From: Oscillospiraceae bacterium
GTDB lineage: Bacteria > Bacillota > Clostridia > Oscillospirales > Oscillospiraceae
NCBI GenBank assembly: GCA_017506735.1
Contig: JAFVMW010000014.1
Location: 1-40,666 of the forward strand
Length of the DNA stretch: 40,666 nt
Direction: 5' to 3'
Part shown: piece by piece, positions 31,054 through 38,988 of the stretch
How positions within the stretch are numbered: the stretch's first letter is position 1
Layout of the letters: every line of letters starts with the position of its first letter
Position numbers and translations under genes: made by a program
The notes under the pieces: model-generated
Told to the model about the DNA's origin: nothing
Database searches by the model: none
The model's input: the letters and a program-made list of their open reading frames with translations, nothing else

Positions 31054-33315
31054 ATGCGTACAATCATCAATCTAAATGCCAACTGGCGCTTCACCAAGCA
31101 GGATTCCGACATCGACACCCTGCCCACACTGCCCACCAACATCTGGGAGCAGGTGGATCTGCCCCACACCTGGAATGCCGTTGACGGCATGGACGGCGGC
31201 AGCGACTATCACAGAGGAAGATGCTGGTATCTGTACAGACTCGTGAAGGCCGACCTGCCTCCGGCAGACCGGTACTATCTGGAGATCAACGGCGCCAACT
31301 CCTCCGCCGACGTTTATACAAACGGCCATCACCTGGCCCACCACGACGGCGGCTACTCCACCTGGCGTGTGGAGCTGACCGGCCATCTGTTGGATACCAC
31401 CGCGCTGATCATCGCCGTGGACAACTCCCCCAACGACACTGTTTATCCCCAGATCGCGGACTTCACCTTCTACGGCGGTCTTTATCGGAATGTGAATCTG
31501 ATTACCGTCAGCAATTCCCATTTTGAGCTGGTGAAGAACGGCACCCCCGGCATCCACGTGACCCCCGTGATGGAGGGCTCTGACGCAAAAACCCGTGTGG
31601 AAGTATTCCCTGCCGATGACGCTTCCCATACCTACCGCTACACCCTGTACAACCGGGAGGGCGCAGCCATTGCAAGCCACACCACTTCTGCCGCCAAGAT
31701 GGATTTCCGCATCAGGAACGCCCATCTGTGGAACGGCCGGAAGGACCCCTATCTGTACACCATGCAGGCAGAAATGCTGGATGGCGATACCGTTCTGGAC
31801 ACCGTGTCCACCCGGTTTGGCTGCCGGAGCTTCTCTGTGGACCCTGACCGGGGCTTTATCCTCAACGGGGAAGAATACCCCCTCCGGGGTGTTGCCCGGC
31901 ACCAGGATCGTTGGGGCTTTGGCAACGCGCTGCTGCCTGAGCATCACGCTGAGGACGTGGCGCTGATCTGTGAGATGGGCGCCACCACCATCCGGCTGGC
32001 CCACTATCAGCACGACCAGTATTTCTATGACCTGTGCGACGAAGCGGGCCTTGTGATCTGGGCAGAGATTCCCTACATTTCCCAGCATATGCCCACCGGA
32101 CGGGAAAACACCATTTCTCAGATGACCGAGCTGGTAACCCAGTGCTATAACCACCCCAGCATCTGTATGTGGGGCCTGTCCAACGAGATCACCATGAAGG
32201 GCGCGGAGGACCCCGATCTGCTGGAGAATCACCGGATTCTGAACAGCCTGGTTCACAAGCTGGACAAAACCAGACTGACCACCCTGGCGGCCCTGTCCAA
32301 CTGCCCCATGGACGCAAGCTATCTGAAGATTCCCAATCTGGTGAGCTACAACCACTACTTCGGCTGGTATGGCGGAGAAACCGACATGAACGGCCCCTGG
32401 TTCGACAAGTTCCACGCTGCCAATCCCACCATTCCCGTAGGCGTGTCCGAGTACGGCTGTGAGGCACTGAACTGGCACACATCCAATCCTGTCCAGGGCG
32501 ACTACACCGAGGAATACCAGGCCTACTACCACGAGGAGCTGATCAAGCAGCTGTACACCCGGAAGTTCATCTGGGCAACCCACTGCTGGAATATGTTCGA
32601 CTTCGGCGCGGACACCCGGAACGAGGGCGGCGAGAACGGTCAGAACCACAAAGGTCTTGTAACCATTGACCGGAAGTACAAGAAGGATGCCTTCTATGCC
32701 TACAAGGCATGGCTGTCCGACGAGCCCTTTGTCCACATCTGCGGCAAGCGGTATGTGGACCGGGTGGAGGATGTGACCCGTGTCACCGTTTACTCCAACC
32801 TGCCCGAGGTGGAGCTGTTCGCCAATGGCGAAAGTCTGGGCAGGAAGGCCGCGGAGGATCATTTCTTCTACTTTGATGTGCCCAACTCCGGCGAAACCAT
32901 TCTCAAGGCCGTGGCCGGGGAGTCCACGGATGAAAGCCGGATCGTAAAGGTGGACACCTTCAACGAAGCCTACCGGATGCAGGAAAAGGGCGCGATTCTG
33001 AACTGGTTCGACATTACCGCTCCCGAGGGCAGGCTGTCCCTGAACTCCAAGGTCAGCGAAGTCATGGCTACCTTCCGGGGCAAGCTGCTGTTCCTGGGCA
33101 TGATCCGGAAGTTCCTGCCCAAGGGCAAGACCGGAGAAAAGACTGCCATGGCAGGCTTTGAGATCACCCCTGAGCTGTTTGACATGGTGGGCGGCTTCAC
33201 CGTCATCCGTCTGATCAACATGGCCGGCGGTATGCTGGGCGTGGAGATGGATAAGGAAATGCTGCTGGAGTTGAACCGGAAGCTGAACAAAATCAACGCT
33301 CCCAGGAAGAAGTAA
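31054..33315 (+). CDS. GH2 glycoside hydrolase (beta-galactosidase/beta-glucuronidase type)
   Basis: 753 residues, no signal peptide. Jelly-roll sugar-binding domain (1-155), Ig-like domain (about 165-260), TIM barrel (about 265-555). The acid/base is Glu378 in WGLSNE and the nucleophile Glu466 in VSEYG. N-H-K at 531-533 resembles the N-x-K that binds the carboxylate in beta-glucuronidases but also occurs in galactosidases, so the substrate is open. After an Ig-like segment (about 565-650) comes an unusual C-terminal tail of about 100 residues, rich in Leu, Met and Gly (MVGGFTVIRLINMAGGMLGV), unlike classical LacZ. ATG follows GGAGG. Confidence 0.88.
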   Translation: MRTIINLNANWRFTKQDSDIDTLPTLPTNIWEQVDLPHTWNAVDGMDGGSDYHRGRCWYLYRLVKADLPPADRYYLEINGANSSADVYTNGHHLAHHDGGYSTWRVELTGHLLDTTALIIAVDNSPNDTVYPQIADFTFYGGLYRNVNLITVSNSHFELVKNGTPGIHVTPVMEGSDAKTRVEVFPADDASHTYRYTLYNREGAAIASHTTSAAKMDFRIRNAHLWNGRKDPYLYTMQAEMLDGDTVLDTVSTRFGCRSFSVDPDRGFILNGEEYPLRGVARHQDRWGFGNALLPEHHAEDVALICEMGATTIRLAHYQHDQYFYDLCDEAGLVIWAEIPYISQHMPTGRENTISQMTELVTQCYNHPSICMWGLSNEITMKGAEDPDLLENHRILNSLVHKLDKTRLTTLAALSNCPMDASYLKIPNLVSYNHYFGWYGGETDMNGPWFDKFHAANPTIPVGVSEYGCEALNWHTSNPVQGDYTEEYQAYYHEELIKQLYTRKFIWATHCWNMFDFGADTRNEGGENGQNHKGLVTIDRKYKKDAFYAYKAWLSDEPFVHICGKRYVDRVEDVTRVTVYSNLPEVELFANGESLGRKAAEDHFFYFDVPNSGETILKAVAGESTDESRIVKVDTFNEAYRMQEKGAILNWFDITAPEGRLSLNSKVSEVMATFRGKLLFLGMIRKFLPKGKTGEKTAMAGFEITPELFDMVGGFTVIRLINMAGGMLGVEMDKEMLLELNRKLNKINAPRKK

Positions 33316-33328
33316 AAAACCATAAAAT

Positions 33329-33359
33329 AATCACCGGAAGCGGTTTGCTTCCGGTGATC
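33329..33359. repeat. 31-bp direct repeat, copy 1 (terminator hairpin without T run)
   Basis: Identical to 33499-33529. It contains a 12-bp stem ATCACCGGAAGC/GCTTCCGGTGAT with loop GGTTT, directly after the GH2 gene, but lacks the following T run. Confidence 0.85.
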
Positions 33360-33381
33360 CAGACTGTCGATCAACCTGTTT

Positions 33382-33467
33382 GTAGGGGTCGGCCTCCTGG
33401 ACGACCCGTTCGGCAATCTCTGATTGCCGCTTACGTGGCACGGGACGTCGAGGACGCCGTCCCCTAC
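33382..33467. repeat. Palindromic intergenic repeat, copy 1
   Basis: 86 bp with 27-bp arms at 33382-33408 and 33441-33467, starting GTAGGGG and ending CCCCTAC. The arms pair except at arm positions 8, 13, 18 and 23, where identical bases face each other. An inner perfect hairpin CGGCAATC-TCT-GATTGCCG lies at 33411-33429. A partial second copy is at 40551-40666. Confidence 0.8.
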
Positions 33468-33498
33468 GATTCGTATTTCGGACCTTTTCTACACACTG

Positions 33499-33535
33499 AA
33501 TCACCGGAAGCGGTTTGCTTCCGGTGATCTTTTTT
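33499..33535. terminator. Terminator between GH2 and GDPD genes; 31-bp repeat copy 2
   Basis: Same 12-bp stem as at 33329-33359 (33500-33511 with 33517-33528), here followed by six T (33530-33535). It serves the plus-strand GH2 gene if transcription passes the palindromic repeat. Confidence 0.85.
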
Positions 33536-34331
33536 ACGGTTCGTAACGCTCAAAAATGGGAATCCAGCCCTCTTGCAGAGCGGCGGCGTGTTCCTCGGGG
33601 GTCCGCAGGGTCCAGGCCACACCCTGGATGCCCCAGAATTTCCGGCAGAGGAAATTGCTCAGATTCTTCCGGGTGCCGAAATCGTAGGCCACGAAATCCG
33701 GTCTGCACAGGAAGTTCTCCAGATGGTAGGAAAGCACCAGCTTCAGATACCAGGGCAGCTTGCTGCTCTTATAGTGGAAGCTGTTCTCCGCCAGCTGGCC
33801 CCGGAGGATCTCGGGCCGGTTTTTTTTCAGCCAGTACACACACCGGGGATCAAAGGATTCCATGCACCACAGGCCCTCATAGCCCTCCATGGCCTTACAG
33901 GCCGCTTCGCAGAGGGCAGCGGCATTTTCCTCGCACTTCAGCTCGATAATCAGAGGGGTCTTTCCTGCGAAGGTGTCCAGCACCTGGCGGAAGGTGGGGA
34001 TGCAGTCCTCCGTGCCCTGAAGGCGGTAGTTTGTCAGCTCGGCAGTGGTCAGATCCTCTACCCTGCCCTCCTGTCCGGTGACACGCTTCAGATTGGAGTC
34101 ATGGATCACCGCAAGGCCACCGTCGGCCAGAAGATGGACATCCAGCTCCGCGCCGTAGCCATGCTCCACCGCCGCCCGGAAGGCAGACAGGGAGTTTTCC
34201 GCCCTGCCATTGCCGTGGAGGCCCCGGTGGGCGTAGTTCCAGCCCCGGAATTTGGGAAGCTCGGGATGGCCCTTCCTGCCCCGGAGGGCAAGGACATACA
34301 ATGCGGCAAGAACGATCAGAATGATCCACAT
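33534..34331 (-). CDS. Glycerophosphodiester phosphodiesterase, membrane-anchored
   Basis: 265 residues. One N-terminal membrane helix (2-17), then a GDPD barrel with AHRGLHGN (His35, Arg36), AENSL (Glu45), AELDVHLLADGG (Glu62, Asp64) and HDSNLKR (His77), the full metal and acid-base set. These enzymes hydrolyse glycerophosphodiesters to glycerol-3-phosphate and an alcohol. ATG 34331 is chosen because it starts the helix, GAGGA precedes it, and it lies 10 nt after the MFS gene stop; the longer ORF start lies within that gene. Co-transcription with an MFS transporter suggests linked transport and hydrolysis. Confidence 0.88.
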   Translation of the reverse strand: MWIILIVLAALYVLALRGRKGHPELPKFRGWNYAHRGLHGNGRAENSLSAFRAAVEHGYGAELDVHLLADGGLAVIHDSNLKRVTGQEGRVEDLTTAELTNYRLQGTEDCIPTFRQVLDTFAGKTPLIIELKCEENAAALCEAACKAMEGYEGLWCMESFDPRCVYWLKKNRPEILRGQLAENSFHYKSSKLPWYLKLVLSYHLENFLCRPDFVAYDFGTRKNLSNFLCRKFWGIQGVAWTLRTPEEHAAALQEGWIPIFERYEP

Positions 34332-34341
34332 AGGCACATCC

Positions 34342-35661
34342 TCAGTCGTCCACGTCGAAGGCATCCAGGCCCTTCTTTGCTTCCACCTTGTTGTCACCGT
34401 GACGGACGAAGTTCATTGTGATGAAGGAAGCAAAGACGAAGACAGCGGCATAGGGGAACAGCGTCTTGTAGCCCACGTTCTCCAGCAGCCAGCCGGCCAC
34501 GATGGGGGTCATAATCTGGGCGGACATGGAGAAGGTATAGTACAGACCCGTGAACTTGCCCACCTCGCTGCCCTTGCACATCTCCACCACCATGGGCAGG
34601 CTGTTGACATTGATGGCGGCCCAGGCAAGGCCCACCAGCACGAACAGCACATACAGCACCGGGCTGAAGGAATTGGAGATCAGGGTATAGCCAAAGGCGG
34701 CAAAGAAGGAGCCGGACAGCAGCAGGGTGCCGAAGCAGATGGTCTTCCGGCGGCCCACTTTACTTGCGATGTTGCCCACGGGGATGTAGCTGACAATCGC
34801 GCCGGCGGTGGCGATGGTCAGGCAGGTATTGGCCTGGCCCAAGGTCATGCCCCAGGTATTCTGGGCATAGACGGAGAACCAGGTGGTGACGCCGTTGTAG
34901 CCGACGAACCACAGGGCGATGGACACCAGCAGGAAGGACAGGCTCTTCTTCACATCGGCAGGCAGAGCTTCGCCATTTTCGGTGGCCTCCACCAGATTGT
35001 CCTCGGGATGGGCATCCTCATAGCGCTTCTGCTCCTCCACCAGCTTGGGCTCGTTGACGCAGAACATGACGATGGCCAGAGCCAGCAGCATGATGCCGCC
35101 CACGATGGCAAACAGCGGCAGGTAGGACATATACACGCCGGGGGCAGAGGTATACAGGACAGAGCTGATCACCAGATAGATGATGCCGCCCACGGCGCCC
35201 ATCAGGTTGATGATGGCGTTGGCCTTGGAGCGCAGGGGCTTGGGGGTCACATCGGGCATCAGTGCCACGGCAGGAGAACGGTAGGTGCCCATGGAAATCA
35301 GCAGCAGACCCAGGCCGATGACAAAGGTAATGAGCTTCCAGCTTTCGGGCTGGGCATGATAGGAGTCGGTCAGCAGGGGCAGCGCCATCATCAGCGCCAC
35401 AGCAGCCAGGGTGCCGAAGAGGATGAAGGGACGGCGGCGGCCCAGACGGCTGGTGCACTTGTCCGACAGGCCGCCGAACAGGGGCAGCAGGAACAGGGCC
35501 AGCACATTGTCAGAGGCCATAATGACACCGGCTACGCTCTCACCGATGCCGAAGGTTTCGGTCAGGATCTTGGGCACCAGGTTGTCATACATCTGCCAGA
35601 ATGCACAGATGGACAGGAAGGCAAAGCCCACCAGAACCGTGCGCTTGGTGTTGAGTTTCAT
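34342..35661 (-). CDS. MFS transporter (SLC45-like)
   Basis: 439 residues, twelve predicted helices with a central hydrophilic loop (about 208-245: EEQKRYEDAHPEDNLVEATE). The MFS motif between helices 2 and 3 is visible as GGLSDKCTSRLGRRRPFIL (about 64-82), the form seen in sucrose/maltose-type SLC45 relatives. A second copy is VGRRKTICFG between helices 8 and 9. ATG 35661 has GGAGG upstream. First gene of an operon with GDPD. Substrate unknown; a glycoside or glycerophosphodiester is a guess from context. Confidence 0.83.
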   Translation of the reverse strand: MKLNTKRTVLVGFAFLSICAFWQMYDNLVPKILTETFGIGESVAGVIMASDNVLALFLLPLFGGLSDKCTSRLGRRRPFILFGTLAAVALMMALPLLTDSYHAQPESWKLITFVIGLGLLLISMGTYRSPAVALMPDVTPKPLRSKANAIINLMGAVGGIIYLVISSVLYTSAPGVYMSYLPLFAIVGGIMLLALAIVMFCVNEPKLVEEQKRYEDAHPEDNLVEATENGEALPADVKKSLSFLLVSIALWFVGYNGVTTWFSVYAQNTWGMTLGQANTCLTIATAGAIVSYIPVGNIASKVGRRKTICFGTLLLSGSFFAAFGYTLISNSFSPVLYVLFVLVGLAWAAINVNSLPMVVEMCKGSEVGKFTGLYYTFSMSAQIMTPIVAGWLLENVGYKTLFPYAAVFVFASFITMNFVRHGDNKVEAKKGLDAFDVDD

Positions 35662-35693
35662 GAGGATTCCTCCAAACGTATTTATTCCCTTTT

Positions 35694-35719
35694 ATTATAC
35701 CTTTTTCTGCCGGAAAGTC
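35694..35719 (-). promoter_or_regulatory. Promoter of the MFS-GDPD operon
   Basis: Perfect TATAAT (35699-35694) on the minus strand; best -35 is TGGACT at a 16-bp spacer (4 of 6 matches). Confidence 0.6.
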
Positions 35720-35734
35720 CAGAAAGATTTCCGC

Positions 35735-35763
35735 TTGAAACTGCCCATTTCTTCCGTTACAAT
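35735..35763 (+). promoter_or_regulatory. Promoter of the 2-hydroxyacid dehydrogenase gene
   Basis: TTGAAA (35735-35740), 17-bp spacer, TACAAT (35758-35763); back to back with the MFS promoter. Confidence 0.78.
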
Positions 35764-35795
35764 AAAAAGAAAAAACACCACAGGAGGTCGATTCC

Positions 35796-36758
35796 ATGAA
35801 GATCGTAAATCTGGACTGTCACGGTCTGAATCCCGGCGATCTGAGCTGGGAGCCCATTTCCAGCCTGGGGGAGCTGGTGCTGCATGATTACGTGGCGCCC
35901 ACCGAGGAGGAAGTCATCCGGCGCATCGGTGACGCGGACATTGTCATCGGCAACAAAACCACCATCTCCCGGCGGATTCTGGAAAGCTGCCCCAGTGTAA
36001 GGCTGGTGTGCGTCCTGTCCACAGGCTATAATGTGGTGGACACCGCCGCGGCGAAGGAGCTGGGGGTTCCGGTATGCAACGTTCCTGCCTACGGCACCCA
36101 GATGGTGGCCCAGTTTGCCATCGGCCTGCTGCTGGAGCTGTGCCATCACACCTGGCTCCACTCAGAATCAGTGAAGGCAGGTGACTGGGAGCGGTGTCCG
36201 GATTTCTGCTACTGGAAAACCCCCATCATCGAGCTGGCAGGCAAGACCATGGGCATCATCGGCTTCGGCCGGATCGGCACCGCCGTGGGACGGATCGCCA
36301 AGGCACTGGGAATGCGTGTGCTGGCCGCGGGCAGCCGCCCCACGGAGGAAGGAAAAACCATCGCCGAATATGTAAGCCTGGATACCCTTCTGGCCCAGGC
36401 CGATGTGATCAGCCTCCACTGTCCCCTGTTCCCGGAAACGGAAAAGCTGATCAACCGGGAATCCATCGCCAAAATGAAGGACGGCGTGATTCTCATCAAC
36501 AACAGCCGGGGCGGTCTGGTGGACGAACAGGCTCTTGCAGACGCGTTGAACAGCGGCAAAATCGCTGCCGCCGGTGTGGATGTGGTTTCCCAGGAGCCCA
36601 TTGTGGGCACCAATCCCCTGCTGGGCGCGAAAAACTGCATCATCACCCCACATATGTCCTGGGCAGCCACGGAATGCCGTGAGCGCATCCTCCAGATCAC
36701 CCGGGAAAATATTCTCGCTTTCCTCCAGGGCGAACCTCAGAACGTAGTAAACCCCTGA
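35796..36758 (+). CDS. D-2-hydroxyacid dehydrogenase (glycerate/hydroxypyruvate type)
   Basis: 320 residues. Catalytic domain at both ends with an inserted NAD-binding Rossmann domain (about 100-290): GFGRIG at 156-161, catalytic Arg238 in NNSRGGLVDE, Glu267 in SQEP and His286 in TPHMSWAA, the complete Arg-Glu-His set. The closest subgroup by eye is glycerate dehydrogenase/hydroxypyruvate reductase. ATG 35796 follows AGGAGG. Single gene. Substrate of this broad family cannot be fixed from sequence. Confidence 0.88.
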   Translation: MKIVNLDCHGLNPGDLSWEPISSLGELVLHDYVAPTEEEVIRRIGDADIVIGNKTTISRRILESCPSVRLVCVLSTGYNVVDTAAAKELGVPVCNVPAYGTQMVAQFAIGLLLELCHHTWLHSESVKAGDWERCPDFCYWKTPIIELAGKTMGIIGFGRIGTAVGRIAKALGMRVLAAGSRPTEEGKTIAEYVSLDTLLAQADVISLHCPLFPETEKLINRESIAKMKDGVILINNSRGGLVDEQALADALNSGKIAAAGVDVVSQEPIVGTNPLLGAKNCIITPHMSWAATECRERILQITRENILAFLQGEPQNVVNP

Positions 36759-36826
36759 CAGGGCTTGGATTATCGCAAATGATAAAAATGCAGAGAAACT
36801 ATGTTGATTTTCGTTTCGTTTGCCGA

Positions 36827-36855
36827 TTGCCATTTTTGAGGAAAGACAGTAAAAT
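36827..36855 (+). promoter_or_regulatory. Promoter of the PurF-like gene
   Basis: TTGCCA (36827-36832), 17-bp spacer, TAAAAT (36850-36855). The 55-nt leader is too short for a purine riboswitch and none of its motifs is present. Confidence 0.65.
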
Positions 36856-36910
36856 ATAGTTGTTCGATATTTCACATTGTTCCCTAATTTATTGTCAGGA
36901 GGCATAAAAA

Positions 36911-38335
36911 ATGGGTGGTTTTTTTGGCGCTATTGCCAATCGCGATATTTCTTATGATGTGTTCTTCGGTGTGGACTATCACTCCCATCTGGGCACCCGT
37001 CGGGCCGGTATGATCATTCATGATACATCCGACGGCTTCCAGCGGCAGATCCACAGCATCGAGAATACCCCTTTCCGTACCAAATTTGAAAAGGACCTGA
37101 GCAAATTCCACGGCAATATGGGCATCGGCTGCATTTCCGATACCGATCCCCAGCCTCTGCTGGTTCGTTCCCATCTGGGTCTGTATGCCATCTCCTTCGT
37201 TGGCATCATCAACAACTCTGAGGAGCTGGTGGAGCAGTATTTCTCTGACCACAGCCACCAGTTTACCGCCATGTCCTCCGGTAAGGTCAACTCCACGGAG
37301 CTACTGTCCGCGCTGATCAACCAGAAGGATGACATTGTTTCCGGCATTCTCCACGCCCAGGAACTGATCGACGGCTCCGCCACCATTCTGGTGATGACCA
37401 AGAACGAGCTGATCGCCGCCCGTGACAAGTTCGGCCGTCTTCCGGTTCTGGTCTGCAAGCATCACTCTGACGGCTACTGCGTCAGCTTCGAATCCTTCGC
37501 GGCGGAAAAGCTGGGCTATGAGCCCTGCTACGAGCTGGGCCCCAATGAGGTTGTCCGGGTCACTTCCCAGGGCGTTGACCAGCTCTCCCCTCCCGGTGAG
37601 CAGATGAAGATCTGCGCCTTCCTCTGGACCTACTACGGCTATCCCAACTCCAATTATGAGGGCCGGAACGTGGAGCTCATGCGTTACCGCAACGGCGCCA
37701 TCATGGCCCGGGATGATGCCAAGCGCGGCATCGCCCAGGATGTGGACTATGTCTGCGGCGTGCCCGATTCCGGCATTCCCCATGCCATTGGTTACGCCAA
37801 CGCAAGCCACAAGCACTTCGCCCGGCCCTACATCAAGTATACCCCCACCTGGCTTCGGAGCTTCACGCCCCCCAATCAGGAAATGCGCAATCAGGTTGCC
37901 AAGATGAAGCAGATCCCCGTGCCGGAGCTGATCAAGGATCAGAAGCTGCTTCTGGTGGATGACTCCATCGTCCGCGGCACCCAGCTTCAGGAAACGGTGG
38001 AGTTTCTCCGTTCCTGCGGTGCCCAGGCTGTCCATATGCGCTCTGCTTGTCCCCCCATCATGTATGGCTGCAAGTATCTGAATTTCTCCAGCTCCAAGTC
38101 CGAGATGGAGCTCATCGCACGCCGCACCATTCAGGAGCTGGAAGGCGACGAAGGCCAGAAGCATCTGGAAGAATACGCCAACGCCGACACCGAGCGCGGT
38201 CAGTGTATGCTCAAGACCATCTGCGATAAATTCGGTTTTGACTCTCTGGGCTATCAGAGCCTGGACGGTATGCTGGAAGCCATCGGCCTGGACCGGGATC
38301 AGGTCTGTACCTACTGCTGGAACGGCAGGGAGTAA
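36911..38335 (+). CDS. Amidophosphoribosyltransferase-like protein lacking the catalytic N-terminal Cys
   Basis: 474 residues with the two-domain plan of PurF: Ntn glutaminase-like domain (1-225) and phosphoribosyltransferase domain (about 245-400). The PRPP loop LLVDDSIVRGT (347-357) is intact. The four [4Fe-4S] ligands of Bacillus-type PurF can be assigned as Cys235, Cys380, Cys466 and Cys469. But the protein begins MGGFFGA, whereas active PurF exposes Cys at position 1 (CGVFG); the Cys is replaced by Gly, so glutamine hydrolysis should not work. AGGAGG at 36898-36903 fixes the start, and no upstream in-frame Cys exists. It may use ammonia, act as a regulator or have another role. Single gene, not in a pur cluster. 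Confidence 0.82.
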   Translation: MGGFFGAIANRDISYDVFFGVDYHSHLGTRRAGMIIHDTSDGFQRQIHSIENTPFRTKFEKDLSKFHGNMGIGCISDTDPQPLLVRSHLGLYAISFVGIINNSEELVEQYFSDHSHQFTAMSSGKVNSTELLSALINQKDDIVSGILHAQELIDGSATILVMTKNELIAARDKFGRLPVLVCKHHSDGYCVSFESFAAEKLGYEPCYELGPNEVVRVTSQGVDQLSPPGEQMKICAFLWTYYGYPNSNYEGRNVELMRYRNGAIMARDDAKRGIAQDVDYVCGVPDSGIPHAIGYANASHKHFARPYIKYTPTWLRSFTPPNQEMRNQVAKMKQIPVPELIKDQKLLLVDDSIVRGTQLQETVEFLRSCGAQAVHMRSACPPIMYGCKYLNFSSSKSEMELIARRTIQELEGDEGQKHLEEYANADTERGQCMLKTICDKFGFDSLGYQSLDGMLEAIGLDRDQVCTYCWNGRE

Positions 38336-38366
38336 GGCCAAGGCCAAACACAAAAGAAACGAAAAA

Positions 38367-38401
38367 CAGGACGCTTCATTGCCGAAGCGTCCTGCCTTTT
38401 T
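38367..38401. terminator. Bidirectional terminator
   Basis: 11-bp perfect stem CAGGACGCTTC/GAAGCGTCCTG, loop ATTGCC, T runs on both strands, between the PurF-like and nitroreductase genes. Confidence 0.88.
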
Positions 38402-38933
38402 ATCCCACGAACTTCACCAGCTCGTCCATGCTCCTGCGCTTTTTGGGGCGGAGCTTGTCCTCCGGGTGGGCGTAGCCCAGGGTGATCACCAGCCGGGTGG
38501 GGGTGTCGGTGCCGCAGAGGCTGCGTACCTTTTCATCGTCAAACCAGCCCAGAATGCAGGTGGACAGGCCCTGGGCGGCGGCCTCGGCGGTGAGATAGGC
38601 CGTCATGATGCCGATGTCCATGGAGCGGTAATCGTTCTGCTTCAGCTTAGCTCCCACTGCGGCGGATTTCACATAAGCGCCCTCGGATACCACGATCAGC
38701 ACAGGGGCCTGGACCGCGAATTTGTTCATGCCGCCCATGCCTCGGGTGGCAACAGCCACCTGCCGGGCGGTTTCTCCCGTACAGACCGTCAGATGCCAGG
38801 GCTGACCGTTACAGGCGGAGGGGGCCAGCCGGGCGGCTTCCAGCACCGCCTGGAGCTTTTCCGGTTCCACCGGCCGGGTTTCATCATAACGCCGGCAGCT
38901 CTGCCGGGCCTCCGCGATTTCCATAAAGTTCAT
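38400..38933 (-). CDS. Nitroreductase-family flavoprotein
   Basis: 177 residues. FMN-binding pattern of the family: ARQSCRRYDE near the N-terminus, LAPSACNGQPWHLTV (about 37-51), and LTAEAAAQGLSTCILGWFDD in the C-terminal half. Such proteins reduce nitro compounds, quinones or enones with NAD(P)H. ATG 38933 is preferred to 38939 because AAGGAG is 7 nt upstream. It follows the PPIase-lipid gene on the same strand but behind a terminator hairpin (38955-38984), so expression depends on read-through or an internal promoter. Confidence 0.85.
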   Translation of the reverse strand: MNFMEIAEARQSCRRYDETRPVEPEKLQAVLEAARLAPSACNGQPWHLTVCTGETARQVAVATRGMGGMNKFAVQAPVLIVVSEGAYVKSAAVGAKLKQNDYRSMDIGIMTAYLTAEAAAQGLSTCILGWFDDEKVRSLCGTDTPTRLVITLGYAHPEDKLRPKKRRSMDELVKFVG

Positions 38934-38954
38934 AGCCATGCTCCTTATTTCTGA

Positions 38955-38984
38955 AAAAGGCGTACCGCAGAGGGTACGCCTTTT
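38955..38984 (-). terminator. Terminator between the parvulin and nitroreductase genes
   Basis: 12-bp perfect stem AAAAGGCGTACC/GGTACGCCTTTT with a 6-nt loop and a T run on the minus strand. It ends only about 8 nt before the nitroreductase ribosome site. Confidence 0.85.
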
Positions 38985-38988
38985 GGGT

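Noticed and set aside
31054-33315. Firm call of beta-glucuronidase from the N-x-K triplet
   Set aside because: The same triplet occurs in galactosidase-type GH2 proteins, so it is not diagnostic here.
36759-36910. Purine riboswitch or PurR box upstream of the PurF-like gene
   Set aside because: No three-way junction or conserved loop motifs, and the leader after the promoter is only about 50 nt.
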